A stretch of 64,000 nucleotides of DNA from Varanus komodoensis (lineage: Eukaryota; Chordata; Lepidosauria; Squamata; Varanidae), in NCBI RefSeq assembly GCF_004798865.1, contig NW_025336347.1, forward strand, positions 16,977,273 through 17,041,272, read 5' to 3'. Below the pieces are notes generated by a model. The model saw only the letters and a list, made by a program, of their open reading frames with translations, had not been told where the DNA came from and ran no database searches. Of the stretch, positions 1-11,689 are shown piece by piece. Positions within the stretch are counted from its first letter, which is position 1. The number at the start of each line of letters is the position of its first letter. A program made the translations under genes and the position numbers.

Positions 1-499
1 ATAGGTTTTGGCCTGGTTTCAACCAATCAGTGGGGATTTGATTTTCACCCTTCCCTTCCAAAAAGTAGGTTTAGAGATGATGTGGGATGGGTTGGATGGG
101 TTTCTAATATTCTTCCAAGAGGGGAAAATATATGGAAACCTTCTTAAACTTTGTCTCCATATCGGTGTAGTGAAAGGCAGTCTGAGAGTTTTGGAAAATG
201 ATCATATACTTTACACGTAGCAATGGCCTCAATGAGATTACAAGAAATTAATTCTAATTAATTTTTATCAGGATTTGACCTAGTTTGCACCTTCTGGACT
301 GAGCACAGACCCAGGTGAAATCTGCATTGAAAGTCTGTACAATTTTGAGCCTCCCAACTGGACAAAAATGAATAAAAAAGCATTTGGAAAAAAGGTTTGA
401 AATTACACAAAGATTTTTTTGTGAAAAGAAAAAAACAACAAAACTTACAATCTGATGCAGACTCAGGTTAGGGGAGGCTGAATTCAAATAACTTCAGCA
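1..499. other. Unassigned AT-rich DNA
   Basis: I see no repeat, exon or RNA gene that I recognise. Open frames are short (at most 77 codons), occur on both strands and have no protein-like character. Confidence 0.5.
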
Positions 500-904
500 A
501 GTTCAGGTTTTGCTGATCACACCTCCCTGTCCATTACTGGGGGGACCAGGTGCACACCTGGTTAGATTCCCAGGTGTGCATGAGAAGCTGACCATTTTGG
601 TGGGGCTGAGAGCTCAGACTCTGACAGTGAGATGCATGAAGGCGAGTTGGCTGACCCTGGCAGGCTGGAGAGCACAGACTCGGATAACGAAATGGTTCTT
701 GTAAGGGACACGGCCCCGGCTGCTGTGCCAGTTTCTCTGCACCTGTCTGTGCCTGCTCAGGACGAGGGTGCTTCAAGGCCAGCCGGGGGGCCCAGTCAAG
801 CTGCCCATTGGGACGAAGAAGAACAACATCCTGGGGGGCAGGGGGAGTAGAGATGGGGAGTCTCTCAGATGGAGAGCTCCAGCCTCCTGAGGAGGTGGAC
901 CCAC
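500..904. other. Unassigned GC-richer DNA
   Basis: GC-richer than the flanks, with overlapping open frames on both strands, as expected by chance at this composition. It lies directly upstream of a copy of an unknown repeat (905-1075) and could belong to the same element. No family can be assigned. Confidence 0.35.
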
Positions 905-1075
905 AAGTCCATTGTTACAGCCACAGGGTGGCCCCATTGGAGTCTGGGAGTGAAGAACACAGGTGCCCCTCCTTCCTGAGACAGGCCCAGAAGGGTTCAT
1001 AAGCAAAGCTTTGGGTGAAGGGGGGCAGAGAGGGTTGGGTTCAACATTTCGCTTTGTGTATGCTCAGAGACTCCA
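905..1075 (+). repeat. Uncharacterised interspersed repeat, copy A
   Basis: Three blocks are colinear with 30100-30285. The first is GGGTGGCCCCATT at 926-938 (also 30123-30135). The second is a central ATAAG-rich block. The third is 1035-1073, which matches 30243-30281 at about 31 of 39 positions. Spacing between the first and last block is 109 bp here and 120 bp there. I cannot name the family. An AATAAA-like stretch follows at about 1079. Confidence 0.45.
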
Positions 1076-1763
1076 AGGTATAATAAAGGCGTTTACGAGA
1101 AGTGCTGGAGAGTCTGCCCTGGTGGGCAGGGAACGCCCAGCTCACAACAGGGACAGAGCTCCGTATGAATGCTGCATCCGCACCGTCCCTCTTGCACATC
1201 GTTGTACTGCAAGATGCGTGGAAGAAGGTTGCCAGTAGCACAGCCTTCCCTCTGCGATCTTTACAGGCGTCCTCTCAGCTCAGCCCCCTTTCCAAGACAG
1301 GCCCGCATGAGAGGGATCCACGAACACGAGAGGGACACATCCCACAGAGCTTCCTCACCACCCCGATCCTCCTCGATGTTTATATGCTGCTTCTCAGGGA
1401 GCAAATCCCAAAGTGGTGCACTCTTTAAGGAGCACTCTTTAAAAGTGACACTAGAAGTCCTAGAAACCCTGTTGATTCGTTTGTATGTCGGCTCATTCAT
1501 TCGTGACTTTGTTCTTCCTACCTATCATAAGTTGGTCTTGGGTGGGGGGTCTCTGTGCCAAGCATTTCAAAGAGATCTTCATGACTATTGTGTGCCTGCC
1601 TCAGAGAAATCATACCTCAAAAAGAACAAAAGGTTGAGTGTTGTTTTAATTGAATTTGTTTTCCATTTATTTCCAGGCTGTCAAGGGAGAAGGCTTTTTC
1701 AAACTCACACATTGTTTAATTTGTCTTTACCTGAGGTCACAGTTCCTAATAATGAGGGCCATA
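1076..1763. other. Unassigned DNA
   Basis: No recognisable feature. A 237-codon plus-strand open stretch (1169-1882) crosses the region but ends by reading through the GAAA microsatellite and has no recognisable domain, so I do not call a gene. Confidence 0.4.
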
Positions 1764-1772
1764 AAAAGAAAA

Positions 1773-1820
<48 letters not shown>

Positions 1821-1840
1821 ACCCAACCCAACCCAACCCT
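1764..1840 (+). repeat. (GAAA)n then (ACCCA)n microsatellite
   Basis: About 14 GAAA units at 1764-1820 run directly into four AACCC pentamers (about 1820-1839). This is a compound purine-rich tract. Confidence 0.95.
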
Positions 1841-2142
1841 CTGTTTAGAATTATTTTTTCTTCTGATTGCATTGATGCATGACAAAAATGAGATAAGTAT
1901 GTGTTTCAGATATTCAGCCTCCAATTTTTACTGAAGCAAGTTAGCAGCTGTTTCTAATCATCTTTTGCCATCACTGTCCCCAACCTGCCCCATAATAAAC
2001 AGAATTTTAAGGGTAACCATTCTTGTAAACTTAAGTTACCATCAGTTTTTCCATTTTCCCAGTCTTAAATACAGTTCTTCTCAAAAACAGAGAGCGTTCT
2101 TTAATAGAAATTAACATGAAAATGCATACACATTTTGGTATG

Positions 2143-2240
2143 TTTTATTTATTTATTTATTTATTTATTCATTCTACTTATATTCCGCTATAACCAGTCC
2201 GAGGACTCTCTCAGCGAGTCACAACAATTTGAATTCCTAG
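2143..2240 (-). mobile_element. LINE/SINE 3' end with (TTTA)n tail
   Basis: A (TTTA)n tract (2144-2169) is followed by sequence of the squamate L2/SINE 3'-end type, of the form 'ATATTCCGC..CCAGTCC..AGGACTC'. In reverse complement this is the usual '...GGCGG(A)ATATAAAT(AAAT)n' terminus. Only the last ~95 bp is left, so LINE and SINE cannot be separated. Confidence 0.55.
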
Positions 2241-3744
2241 TCTATGCATCTTTGTATGTAATCTTGCTGAATACACACATTTTCACAAGCGATTTTGCTA
2301 ATATAATGCATATTTAATGTTATTTTCATTTAAAAAATGGGCACTTGCTCTGAACAAGTGCATAATTTTATGTGAGAATCCCAATGCAGTTGGAGAAGTG
2401 TGGATTTCAGAGGAGTACCTAAGCTTCTGTTCGGGCTTTGGTCTGAGAGTGCAAAATTGAATTAAAAGGCATACTGGAGTGAACTCTGCCCCCTCCCTAG
2501 CAACACACTGGGGGTGCCATCAGACTGACAAGATGGAAGGCCAACAAAAGCATCAGTGGGAAAGTCACTGAGGAGCATCAAGGCCCTGGGAGGAGGGCCC
2601 AGCTCTCGGTACTTCACCTGGCACACATGCTTGTTCTAAAGATAAAGTGTGGGGTGGGGTGGGCTGGGGAAAGTCGAATGCCTTGGAGGAGAGGGAGGAT
2701 ATGAATCAGGATGAAATGGGGAACCCTGATTTTACCTCTATAGCCTTCTTCTATAGCTAGCATTGGGGCTCATTCCGTTCGTGGAAAGACTTAAGTTTCC
2801 CACAGCATCCTCAGTCCGGAGCAGAAGTTCCTGTAACGGCACCTCAGACATCAGAAAACCCGCATGCATCTCTCAGGTGTAGTTTGACCTTGATCCTCAG
2901 CTTGTTGCTATCTGAAAAAAGCCACGTGGCATTCGAGCAAGACAAAATGCACATTCAAAACTCACCCACAGAGACCTAAAGCCTAAGTGCAGCTCAATCT
3001 GTCAGTCTCATCAAGAGAGCTAAATGTTTTAGGCCAAGGTCATCACATCCCGTATTCACAAGTCCAAATGAAAGGAGAAGAGACGCCCATTTTCCCCCAA
3101 GGGGTGGGGCAGTCAGGGTTTTGCGAGCCTCTGGAAGCAATGCGCCCTGTCCACTCTGGTGGACAGACACTGGCAGAGGCAACTGCACAGCTTGCCAGCT
3201 TTGTAGCCACAGATGCAACAACGGCGAGAGAACCGACCGGTGAGCTTGAGGATTGTCCTCATTCCGCAGGAGCGATTTGGGGGCACTGTGGGCCTGCCTG
3301 TGCCATTGCCTGAGGAGCCCATCTTGTGAGCAATTTGTGGGCTGATACACAAAGCCACCTGCGCTTTTCCATCCATCCTCTTTATATGCTGCCTCCACAC
3401 TTGGCAGTCTTATTATGCAGCTTTTCTGTCTTAATATATAGCATTATATAAAAGCGCACTAAAGATGATACTATCACAAAGAGAAAATGAAGGACTGTGT
3501 TGTTCCTTAACAATTCCTTTGTGTTAAAGACAAAAAAAGCTGTAATCTTTTTTCCATTTGTGAGATTTGATTTATGCTTTCTATGTGGAGTTTCAAAGTT
3601 TCTGCCTTTTTTAAAGAACATTTAGTTCTAAACTTCTTGGTTTAATGAAAACTTGTGGTTCTCTTTTGCACTGCCTAAAGATGGAAGGGTGATCATTTGT
3701 AAAGCTACCCCACATGAAGGGATGCTTAAGGAGCTTTCCTCCCC
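2241..3744. other. Unassigned DNA
   Basis: No recognised repeat or gene. A minus-strand cysteine-rich open frame lies at 3113-3400 (95 codons), overlapped by a second minus-strand frame (2994-3398). I find no family match, and two overlapping frames argue for chance. Confidence 0.4.
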
Positions 3745-3850
3745 TAAACCAGGTAATACAGGATTCATGAAGTTAAGGATTTGGAAGGGGTTCTGAGGCC
3801 ATCTGGCTGATGCAGGAAACCTACACTTAGGCTGGGCAGAAGGTAGATCC
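3745..3850 (-). mobile_element. Possible CR1 LINE 3' tip
   Basis: Sequence of the type 'TTGGAAGGGG..TGAGGCCATCTGG' at about 3780-3807 resembles the antisense CR1 3' end seen more clearly at 21610 and 32472. It is short and degraded. Confidence 0.35.
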
Positions 3851-3949
3851 AGCACCACTGGTGGATATCTGGTGGCTTGTGCAGGGTATTGGACTACACA
3901 TTTCCCAGGACCATCTTCTGGACTCAGCCAGCCAGGTAGGATCAGAACC

Positions 3950-4195
3950 ACTGCAAAGCAATGCCTCCAATCCCGCCCCAGCCAACCTGCTCAGAAGGAC
4001 ACCATGGCTGATGGTGTCAAGGACTACCGGCCATCAAGGAGAACCAACAGGCTTGCACTCCCCCTGTCCCTCTCCCTGCACAGGTCATCATACAGGGCAA
4101 CCAAGGCCATCTCCATTCCAAACCCAGCCCTAAAGCCCAATTGAAATGGATCCGGACAATCCATATCCCCCAAGAGTGCCTGCAGCCGATAATGT
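3950..4195 (-). mobile_element. L2/CR1-L3 group LINE, reverse transcriptase fragment
   Basis: Read on the minus strand, about 4020-4145 encodes QLGFRAGFGMEMALVAL followed by a DDL-RERDRG-SLLVLLD stretch. This is the N-terminal part of the reverse transcriptase of the squamate L2/CR1-L3 LINE group (usual form QSGFRPG.GTETALVAL..DLY.E.DRG..SLLVLLDLSAAFDT). The catalytic FADD block is absent, so this is an internal fragment. It is the only coding-5' piece of the group in the window; the others are 3' ends. Confidence 0.8.
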
Positions 4196-4624
4196 TAGGA
4201 CATTCTGGTCATGTTGGTACCATTGAACTTCAGAGCTGATGGCACTGCCTGTAGGATAGATGTGATGCTGAGGAAGTGACCTTATAGCACATTAGACCAG
4301 TTTATTGGTCCAGCCAAGGCTCATGCTCTCACATTCTGACAGGCATCAGCCCTCTGAGCTTCAGAGAGGGTCTCTTCCAGCCCTACCTGATTGAGGAAAT
4401 CAGGTAACTAGGTGCACTAGTCTACCCATGAAATTGGAGCAGTGGCACTTTTTGACCCAGCCTAGAGCTGGTGGGACTGCGGAATGGCAGTGGATCTATC
4501 CTCTGCTGCAGCCAAACAACAACACACAAACCGGGCTTTGCGTTCCCTTCACTGTGAGGCCTCCTTCCTGCTCCAGCTGACAGACCTTTTCGTTATTATT
4601 TCCTCGTTCCATTTCTCTTGTTGA
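4196..4624. other. Unassigned DNA, possibly more L2-group LINE
   Basis: It adjoins the minus-strand L2-group fragment and could be its more 5' sequence, but no frame is clear. Confidence 0.3.
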
Positions 4625-5160
4625 CATGAATGACTAAGGAGCCGGGGTGGGAGAGGGCAGCGCTTGCCGCTTGCCGTGCCGTTCCCAGGCACCACTTCAT
4701 CACCCCTGGCATGCCTAATTGTTCCGCTCCCTCCGCAGCAGAGGTGTGCCGCATTAATATCCACGTCTTGGCTGGCCGATCTCTCGCACGGACCTCCTGG
4801 AGCAGCTTTATTGCCTGCTCCCTGCACGCCAGGCATCCTGCGGAAGGCGGCTCAGGCGAAGTGTCAGCGCACCTGCTCCCCAGAATGCCATCGTCCTGCT
4901 TCCTGCTGCCATCACTTAGCACTGATTTAGAGGCGCTGTTTGCACCCCGCCCCGTGCCTGCCTTAACTCCCATTTCCTGCTGTTCCCTTTGCAAATGATG
5001 ATGCATTGCCATCACTAAGTGCCCGAGGCTCCTGATTCTCTTCAAAATATAATCAGAAGGAAATCAGGCTATTACATTTAAAAAGCAGAGCACATCATCA
5101 ACGCTGCAGTAATAGCCATCATCATACAATTAAAACTAAATATTCCAATCAGCTCAGAAC
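4625..5160. other. Candidate conserved non-coding block
   Basis: Repeat-free, with homeodomain-like cores (ATTAATAT near 4755, CAATTAAAA near 5127) and an octamer-like palindrome TTTGCAAATG at about 4989. Open frames on both strands (up to 149 codons) have no recognisable domain. This reads like cis-regulatory DNA but has not been compared with any other species. Confidence 0.3.
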
Positions 5161-5183
5161 ATGTGTCTTCATTTTATTCCTTA

Positions 5184-5219
5184 AAACAAACAAACAAACA
5201 AACAAACAAACAAACAAAT
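5184..5219 (+). repeat. (CAAA)n microsatellite
   Basis: About nine CAAA units. Confidence 0.95.
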
Positions 5220-5724
5220 AAGCAGGATCCATTATGAAACACAAAAGTCAAAATACGTCCCCCCAAAAAGCATTAAAATTGCTGGACATTTTTTAAAAAA
5301 AAGACCCAGATACTTACCGTTGAACACATTAGTTATACCGAACCATCTTCCCATACAGATTTTTAAAAGCAAGCTTTTCCATTGCAGAAAATATAAAGAG
5401 GCAGTCAATTTTATTGTCTGGGCCATAAGCCATTATTCAGCTATAAACAGAAAATCTGAATTTAAGGGCATGGTATAAGATAAGAGCAATGGGTGGATTT
5501 AAGGGTTTGTCAACATAGTTTGTTTTATCAGCAACAAGGAAAGCCGCTCCCGCCTCAAGCTGCTACTGGAACGCAGATGAAGCTTCCTGGCGCACATTCG
5601 AAACATTTCACCAGCATGAAAAAGCCCTTTCAGGAAGGGGGTCCAACCTCAACTGCTTAACTCGCTTGCTCAAACTCGCATTGTTTTAAGGTTGTTTCTA
5701 ATGGTGAACGCTTTTATGTCCCCC
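5220..5724. other. Unassigned AT-rich DNA
   Basis: No recognised feature. The last ~150 bp might be the outer 5' UTR of the BovB element that follows. Confidence 0.35.
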
Positions 5725-6848
5725 TCTTAGATGCACACCTTAATGTGGTGAGTGGGTTTGAAGATGTGAGAGAACAAAGTGGTGTTTGAAGGTGTCAAAG
5801 AAGCCAAGAGCAATGCCAGAACAGGAGACCAGAACAGTCTCACCAGGCTGGGCTCCTAGCAGGGACCTCCGAGGCGGAATGGTCAAGGCAGTCTAAGATG
5901 CACCCACTCACGGCAGAAGCAACAGTCGCATCCGCAAAAAGAGAACAGAGCTCATTACCAGTGATGGGCTCAAGGAACGCCAGAAGGGCAGCCACGGGGC
6001 GGCAGCTCAGTGCAAGGCAACGCTGGCAGAGGATCTTTCGCAGACATCAGCAGTGATGCTCAATCTAATACTGGTTAGTACTTCACAGAAGGAGGGTGCG
6101 GTTCTTCACTTCAGCGTTCTCTTACTGTGGAACCCTATCATGAAATAATCAAAAATCATGAAGTTAGAGATGGCACCAGAAGATGAGGCTCCCAAGTTCA
6201 AAGCAGGGAGCTACTGGGGAAGAGCAAAGGACAGATACAAGCACAGCTGTGGCTGATGCTGCTACCAGATCAAAATCAAAGGGAAGTCTAGTGGCCAACA
6301 TGCTCAGAGATAAAAAGGAATTCCGATGCGTCATCACAATACAACCGGGACACAGAAGGTGAGAAGTATGAAGCAGGGCGAACTGGAAACTGTAAAGCAA
6401 GAAATGGAAGAAATGAAGATCTCAGTGCTAGGTGTGAGCGAGCTAAAGGAGAATGGGATTGGACATTTGCAAGCTGACAAACACAATGTGTTTTACTTCA
6501 GAAATGACAAACTCTGAAGAAATGAAGTTGTTCTAATACTGAGGTCAGAAAACGCACAGGCAGTAAGGGGCTATAATGCAAAGTCCAACCAAATAATATA
6601 AATCAGAATTAGTGGAAAACCTATCAAATATAACTATCATTCAAGTCTGTGCTCCAACCACAGATGCTGAAGAGGAAGAAATTGAAAACTTTTATCAGGT
6701 GTTCAAGAGGAAATTGAGAACACATCAAAACAAGTCATGCTGCTAATCCTAGCTGACTGGAATGCAAAAGTAGGAAACAAAGCAGAATCAAACGTTGTAA
6801 GAAAAATTGGTCTAGGTAAAAAGTGAAGCAGGAAAACAGCTCCTAGAA
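5725..6848 (+). mobile_element. BovB (RTE-clade) LINE, 5' part
   Basis: From about 6368 the plus strand encodes LETVKQEMEEMKISVLGVS and, about 130 codons on, ADWNAKVGNKAESNV (6752-6790). These are the start of the AP-endonuclease domain of BovB and its (G)DWNAK active-site block. About 5725-6360 has the character of the BovB 5' UTR. The frame carries stops and shifts, so the copy is dead. It stops at 6848, inside the endonuclease, where an L1 is inserted, and resumes at 9304. BovB is typical of squamates and is known for horizontal transfer. Confidence 0.85.
6840..6848 (+). repeat. Target-site duplication of the nested L1 (left)
   Basis: CTCCTAGAA at 6840-6848 recurs exactly at 9295-9303, on either side of the minus-strand L1. 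Both copies lie in BovB coding sequence (LLE). Confidence 0.8.
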
Positions 6849-6855
6849 TTTTAAT

Positions 6856-6886
<31 letters not shown>

Positions 6887-9294
6887 GATAGATAGATTTA
6901 AGAAAAAAAAGGAAATGAAAAGAAAAAGTTAACAAGGGACCTTGTACAAAAATTCCATACAATACTAAAGATAGGAAATATCACAAAAATCAATAATAGT
7001 TATTACATCTACCAAATTTGTAACTACAATTTTGAAATTATAATAGTTTAAAATAGTACTTAATACTTAATTAAGACTAATAATTATAACATAAAATTGC
7101 TCTGACATGGGTATCAAGTAAATAATAATTCACCTTATAACATAGCCACACTTAAGACTGGCAACAGTTAATAATTGATTTTTCCTCTTTCTTCCCAGAG
7201 AAAAAATATCATTATAAAAAATAAACTCAAGGAGCAATTATACTAATTTGATCATTGTATACATAACAATTAATAATATCTATAGGTTTTGTTTTTTTCT
7301 CTGAATTTCTGAATAAAGTAGATATAATAAGCTTTCTATTTATCATAAAATTCTTTAATGATTTTCTATTCAAATAGATTGCAAGTGTATCAACTAAGTC
7401 ATCCTTTTGTAAGTTCTATGTTTTCTTTCAATTGTTAAGTAAAATATGTATAATCAGTGTCCCATTTACCATTAAAATCTTTGGTTGGTCTTCTGGCTAA
7501 TATAGCTGGCTAATTTTGCCATTACTGCATAGTGAGCTAGCTGATTCTTCCAATCTTCACTAGTTAGAAAGTATTCTGCTTTCCATTTTGTGGCAATAGT
7601 AACGGTAGCTGCTGTTATATATTTAAATAATTATTCAATCTTTCTTGGAAGAGTTTCTGGGAGAATACTCAACACATGGCATTCATAAGAAAGTTAATTT
7701 TCAAAATATTCTGTATTTCAGCATGTATTTCTTTCCATTTTTTTAACCTTCTTACACATCTACCACATACGGTAAAACATCCCATTCAATTCCTTGCATT
7801 TCCTGAACTTTCCATTATCATTCTTGTCCATTCTTTTCAATAGCTTTTGGGGTAATATACCAACAAAAAACACCTTGTACCAATTTTCCCTTAGTGCTTG
7901 ACTAGCTGTAAATTTTATTTCTTTCATCCATAAGGTTTCCCATTGATGGAAACATATTTCTTCTACAAAATTCTGCATCCATCTTATCATACATGTTTTA
8001 ACTTGTTCAGTTTCAGTGTAATATTGCAATAATTGCTTGCAAATCCATCCTAATAAATTATCTTTTTGCTGTAAAATCAACTTTTCAAATTCTGTCAGAT
8101 CTCTTATTGCACGTCTTCCTAATTGCATTTCCCTTTTCAGTCTTGAAACAAATTGAAAGTAGAGAAGCCATTTCCCTTCATGTTTTAGTTTTTGCCAAGG
8201 CTTAATTCCTCCTTGTTGGTCAATAATATATCCATATGTTATAAAATCATTGCTTTTCCTTAAGTGCTTGTCATAGTATGCTTCTACAGGAGGCATCAAA
8301 GGAGAGATTAGAGGGCTAATTCTTCTTCTTATAGAATACCAACTTCTTATTAAACTGTCTCTGATTACATGGCTTTTATTTTGTGTTGAATCTTTTTGAT
8401 TGATTCCTTAGCCCACAAATAATTATGTAATCCTTCTTCTAATACTGCTGTTATTAATCTTTCATCAGGATTTTAAATCCAGTCTGTAATCCAAATCAGG
8501 CCAGCTGCATAGTAATATAATTTAATATTAGGTACTGCTAGACCTCTTCTTTCTTCTTTATCTTGTAATACCTTAAATCTAATTCTTGTTCCCCCCCACC
8601 CCCCACCCCATCCCATTCCAAATAAAGGTGTTCAATTGTCTTTGACATTATTGTAAGGTTCTTCCTTGCATGAACAATGGTATCATTTGAAATACAAAAT
8701 TTAACTTAGGTAGAACATTCATTTTTTAAAATGGAAATTCTTCTCAGCCATGGTATTTTTAATTTGGACTGTTTCTGCAGTTCTTTTTGAACCTTCATCC
8801 ATGTTATTTTATAATTGTCTTGAAATAATCTATTATTTTGCCTAATCACATTATTCCCAGATACTTATTGGGAAGTTATTTCACATCCTGAAATTTAAAA
8901 ATATTTTCCTTTTCTTGTTTCCTTAACAATTTTAAAATAATTTTCATTTTCTTCTTGTTACTTTTATAGCTAGAAAAAGATCCAAATTTTCCAATGTGAT
9001 CTATTGTATACTGAGTTGACAGATGCGGATTTAGGATCATTAACACTATATTATCAGTATAACATTTCATTTTGTATTCTTCTCCATCTACTTTCAAGAC
9101 TTTAATTTTTGTGTCTTGGCTCGTTTTGCATCCAAAACTTCCAATATGAGGATGAATAAAAGTAGTGATAATGGACATCCTTGGCATTTTTCTTTTTCCA
9201 TTTGAAAACCATCAGTCAGTGCTCCATTTATTAAAATCTTTGTGTGCTGCTTTGTATAACTGACTTGTACCCAAGTCATGGATCTTGGGCCAGA
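6849..9294 (-). mobile_element. L1 LINE, 5'-truncated, nested in BovB
   Basis: Minus strand. The 5' end of the copy (right side) starts in the ORF2 reverse transcriptase, with CQGCPLSLLLFILILEVL at about 9130-9215. KCYTDNIVLMI follows at about 9040-9075, in place of the FADD active-site block. Next comes the L1 C-terminal region with RENWYKVFFVGILPQKL (about 7830-7895) and a CKE..GMFYRMW zinc-knuckle-like end near 7760. A further tryptophan-containing segment follows at about 7490-7625, then a 3' UTR and a (TATC)n tail ending in four A. Several frame breaks are present. Length is 2446 bp, less than half of a full L1. Confidence 0.88.
6856..6898 (+). repeat. (GATA)n microsatellite at the L1 3' tail
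   Basis: About ten GATA units with one interruption. It lies at the 3' terminus of the nested L1 (TATC on the L1 strand), just inside the target duplication, and so probably grew from the L1 tail. Confidence 0.9.
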
Positions 9295-9303
9295 CTCCTA
9301 GAA
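9295..9303 (+). repeat. Target-site duplication of the nested L1 (right)
   Basis: Exact 9-bp copy of 6840-6848. BovB coding sequence resumes directly after it. Confidence 0.8.
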
Positions 9304-10830
9304 GAGCCTGTTTTTTGCTAACACATCCTTCAGGCTGCTGCTCAGATGATTGTATACACGGCCTTCACCAAAGAGCCAATACAGAAATCAAATAGATTAT
9401 GCAACTGGAAGCAAAACATTGAGAATCTGAATACTTGCTGCCAAAACAAGATCAGGAGCAGAGAGCAATGGTGACTATCAGTACTTAATTTCAAAAATCA
9501 GAGTCAAGCTATTAAAATTCACCAACAGAAACATAGTACCACAATTTTACTTAAGTATCATCCCTGAAGAATTTAAAGTTCACATAAAGAACAGATTACA
9601 TTGAATTGATCATGAGCCAGAAGAACTGTGGGCTCAGATAGCATTAGAGAAGAATGCCAAGAGATCATTCCTTTAGCAACAAGAAAGAAAAGACCTAGAT
9701 AGATTACAAAAGAAACACTCACAGTTGCAAAGGACAGGAGAGACGCGGAAGCAAAAGGTGACAGAGACAGGGACAGAATCCTGTCTGCAACTCTCATGTA
9801 GAGGCAGTAAGAACTATAACAATAATCAATGCAAAGAAAAAGAAGAGAGCAACAGAAGGAGTACAACAAAATACCTATTTCAGAAGATCCAAGAAATCAA
9901 AGAGGAATTCAAAACTAAAGTAAAAATGCTAAAAGGCAAAGAACAGAATATACTATCTGACCAGGAGAAAATAAATACAAGGGGAAACATTTTACAGAAG
10001 AGAAAGAATGACAAACTTCTTTGAAGCAGAATCCCTTCAATAGGAGCCTAAAATACTAGAAAGCAAAGTGAAAGCTGCTCTGCAGGTACTTGCAAAGAAT
10101 TATGTGCCTGGAATAGACAGGATATGACTAGAACTATTCCAAGCTCCAGAAAATGAATTGGTCCAAATCCCAACAAAAACGTCAAAAATACGGGGGAAAA
10201 ACAGAACAAAACAAAGGCCCGCACACCAGAAATGTCCAGTTCCAAGGAACGGTGATGCAGAAGAGTGCAGCAACCATAGGACCTCTGCATTAATCTCCCA
10301 CATAAGCAAAGTGATGCTCAAAGTATGGTAACAAAGAATATTAGCCTGTATGTGTGAGAAAAGCCAGATGTCCAAGCTGGATTCTGAAAGGGGAGAGGTG
10401 CTAGGGATCATATTACAAATATATGTTGGCTACTGGAGCATACCAATGAATTTCAGAAGATCAGCCTGAGCTTTATAGACCAGCAAAACCTTTGACTATG
10501 TGGATCAGGAGTAGCTATGGATGGTCCTGAAAGCAATGGGTGTGTGTGTCTCACCACTGGGTTGTCCTGACTCATAACCTGTATCATGGACAAGAAGCTA
10601 CTGTCAGAACAAAATACGGAGAAACAATGGTTTCCCATAGGCAAAAGTGTCAGACAAAGATGGATTTTATTTCCCTATCTGTTCAAACTGTACACAGAAC
10701 ACAGCAGAAGGAAAGCTGGATTAGAAGCAGAGGAAGGAGTGAAAATTGGTGGAAGAAACGTCTTAATATAAGATATGCAGATGATATCGTACTACAGACA
10801 GGAATTCCAGAACTGGGTCTAGATAACGCA
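9304..10830 (+). mobile_element. BovB LINE, 3' continuation after the L1
   Basis: Continues the element at 5725-6848. SQYRNQIDYA (about 9377-9406) is the end of the endonuclease domain. The linker follows, and then the reverse transcriptase. Its blocks include a degraded FCFIDYAKAFD..DH equivalent (10470-10512), GQEATVRTKYGET (10588-10626) and the catalytic RYADDIVLQ (10771-10797). Homology ends about 30 bp after YADD, so the C-terminal third and the BovB 3' UTR are missing. Multiple stops show a dead copy. Confidence 0.88.
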
Positions 10831-11689
10831 GCAGAGCCACAATGTAAAGATTTCACTATGGCTTCTCATGTTACACAAACCCAACCATGATCTGTGTTTC
10901 CATGCAGCCAGTCTTCTGCCCATGGATCCTTGGGTTCCTTTGGCTATACACAAGGCTCCACCAACTACAGTTGAACAAATCCATCAGTTTCATTGACAGT
11001 ATCATACTTTTCTTATCTTCTGTTTGGTTTATCCAGAATTTTACGAATTTCTCAATATTTCTAATGTAATTTGGTTCTGTACATCATTTTCATTAATAAG
11101 TCCATAATTGTATGCCTTTTTATTGCAGAACCTCTCTGAAAACCTCAGAGAAGCATCACTTTCCTACAGTAATTTACAATTACAAAATTTAGCAAGTGCA
11201 TGAGTTTCCTCTCCATCAGGGGTTCAGTGTGATCATCTAAAGGATGGCATAGAGGATAAAAATACAATTATTTCTTCTGGTTCTGGTGAATATACCATTG
11301 ACTCAACGCTCTTCTTTTTCCAATGTATATGCATTGTATATGCATGTGTATGCATCTGAATTTTGAAAACTTAGAAGCAAGGAAATGTTCTGAGTAATAT
11401 TAAGATGACATGCATATTAAGGAGTATACCAAACTACATGTTACACTTAATAAGCAGTAAGCAACTACAGCTCCGTTTTTTCCCCTTTGATAAATCACTG
11501 GCAGAGGAGAGAGCCTTACCAGAAGCAGAACAGATGGAGAGGAGGGGCTTATCTCCTCCTCTCACCCAAATTATCAGAACAAAAATACCTTCCCATCATG
11601 GCTAAAATGCTAGGAAATTAGTTTGCAGTGGGAATGCTGCCAGTGGGAACTCCCCCACATCCATATGCAAACAGTCACACATGCACACA
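10831..11689. other. Unassigned AT-rich DNA
   Basis: No confident family. The region up to about 11130 has the AT-rich texture of L1 sequence, but no protein motif can be read. Confidence 0.35.

Noticed and set aside
1169-1882. 237-codon plus-strand open frame, the longest in the window
   Set aside because: Its end is poly-Lys/Glu from the GAAA microsatellite, it overlaps other frames, and no domain or splice signal supports it.
4596-5045. 149-codon minus-strand frame
   Set aside because: It overlaps a 122-codon plus frame, and the sequence looks regulatory rather than coding.
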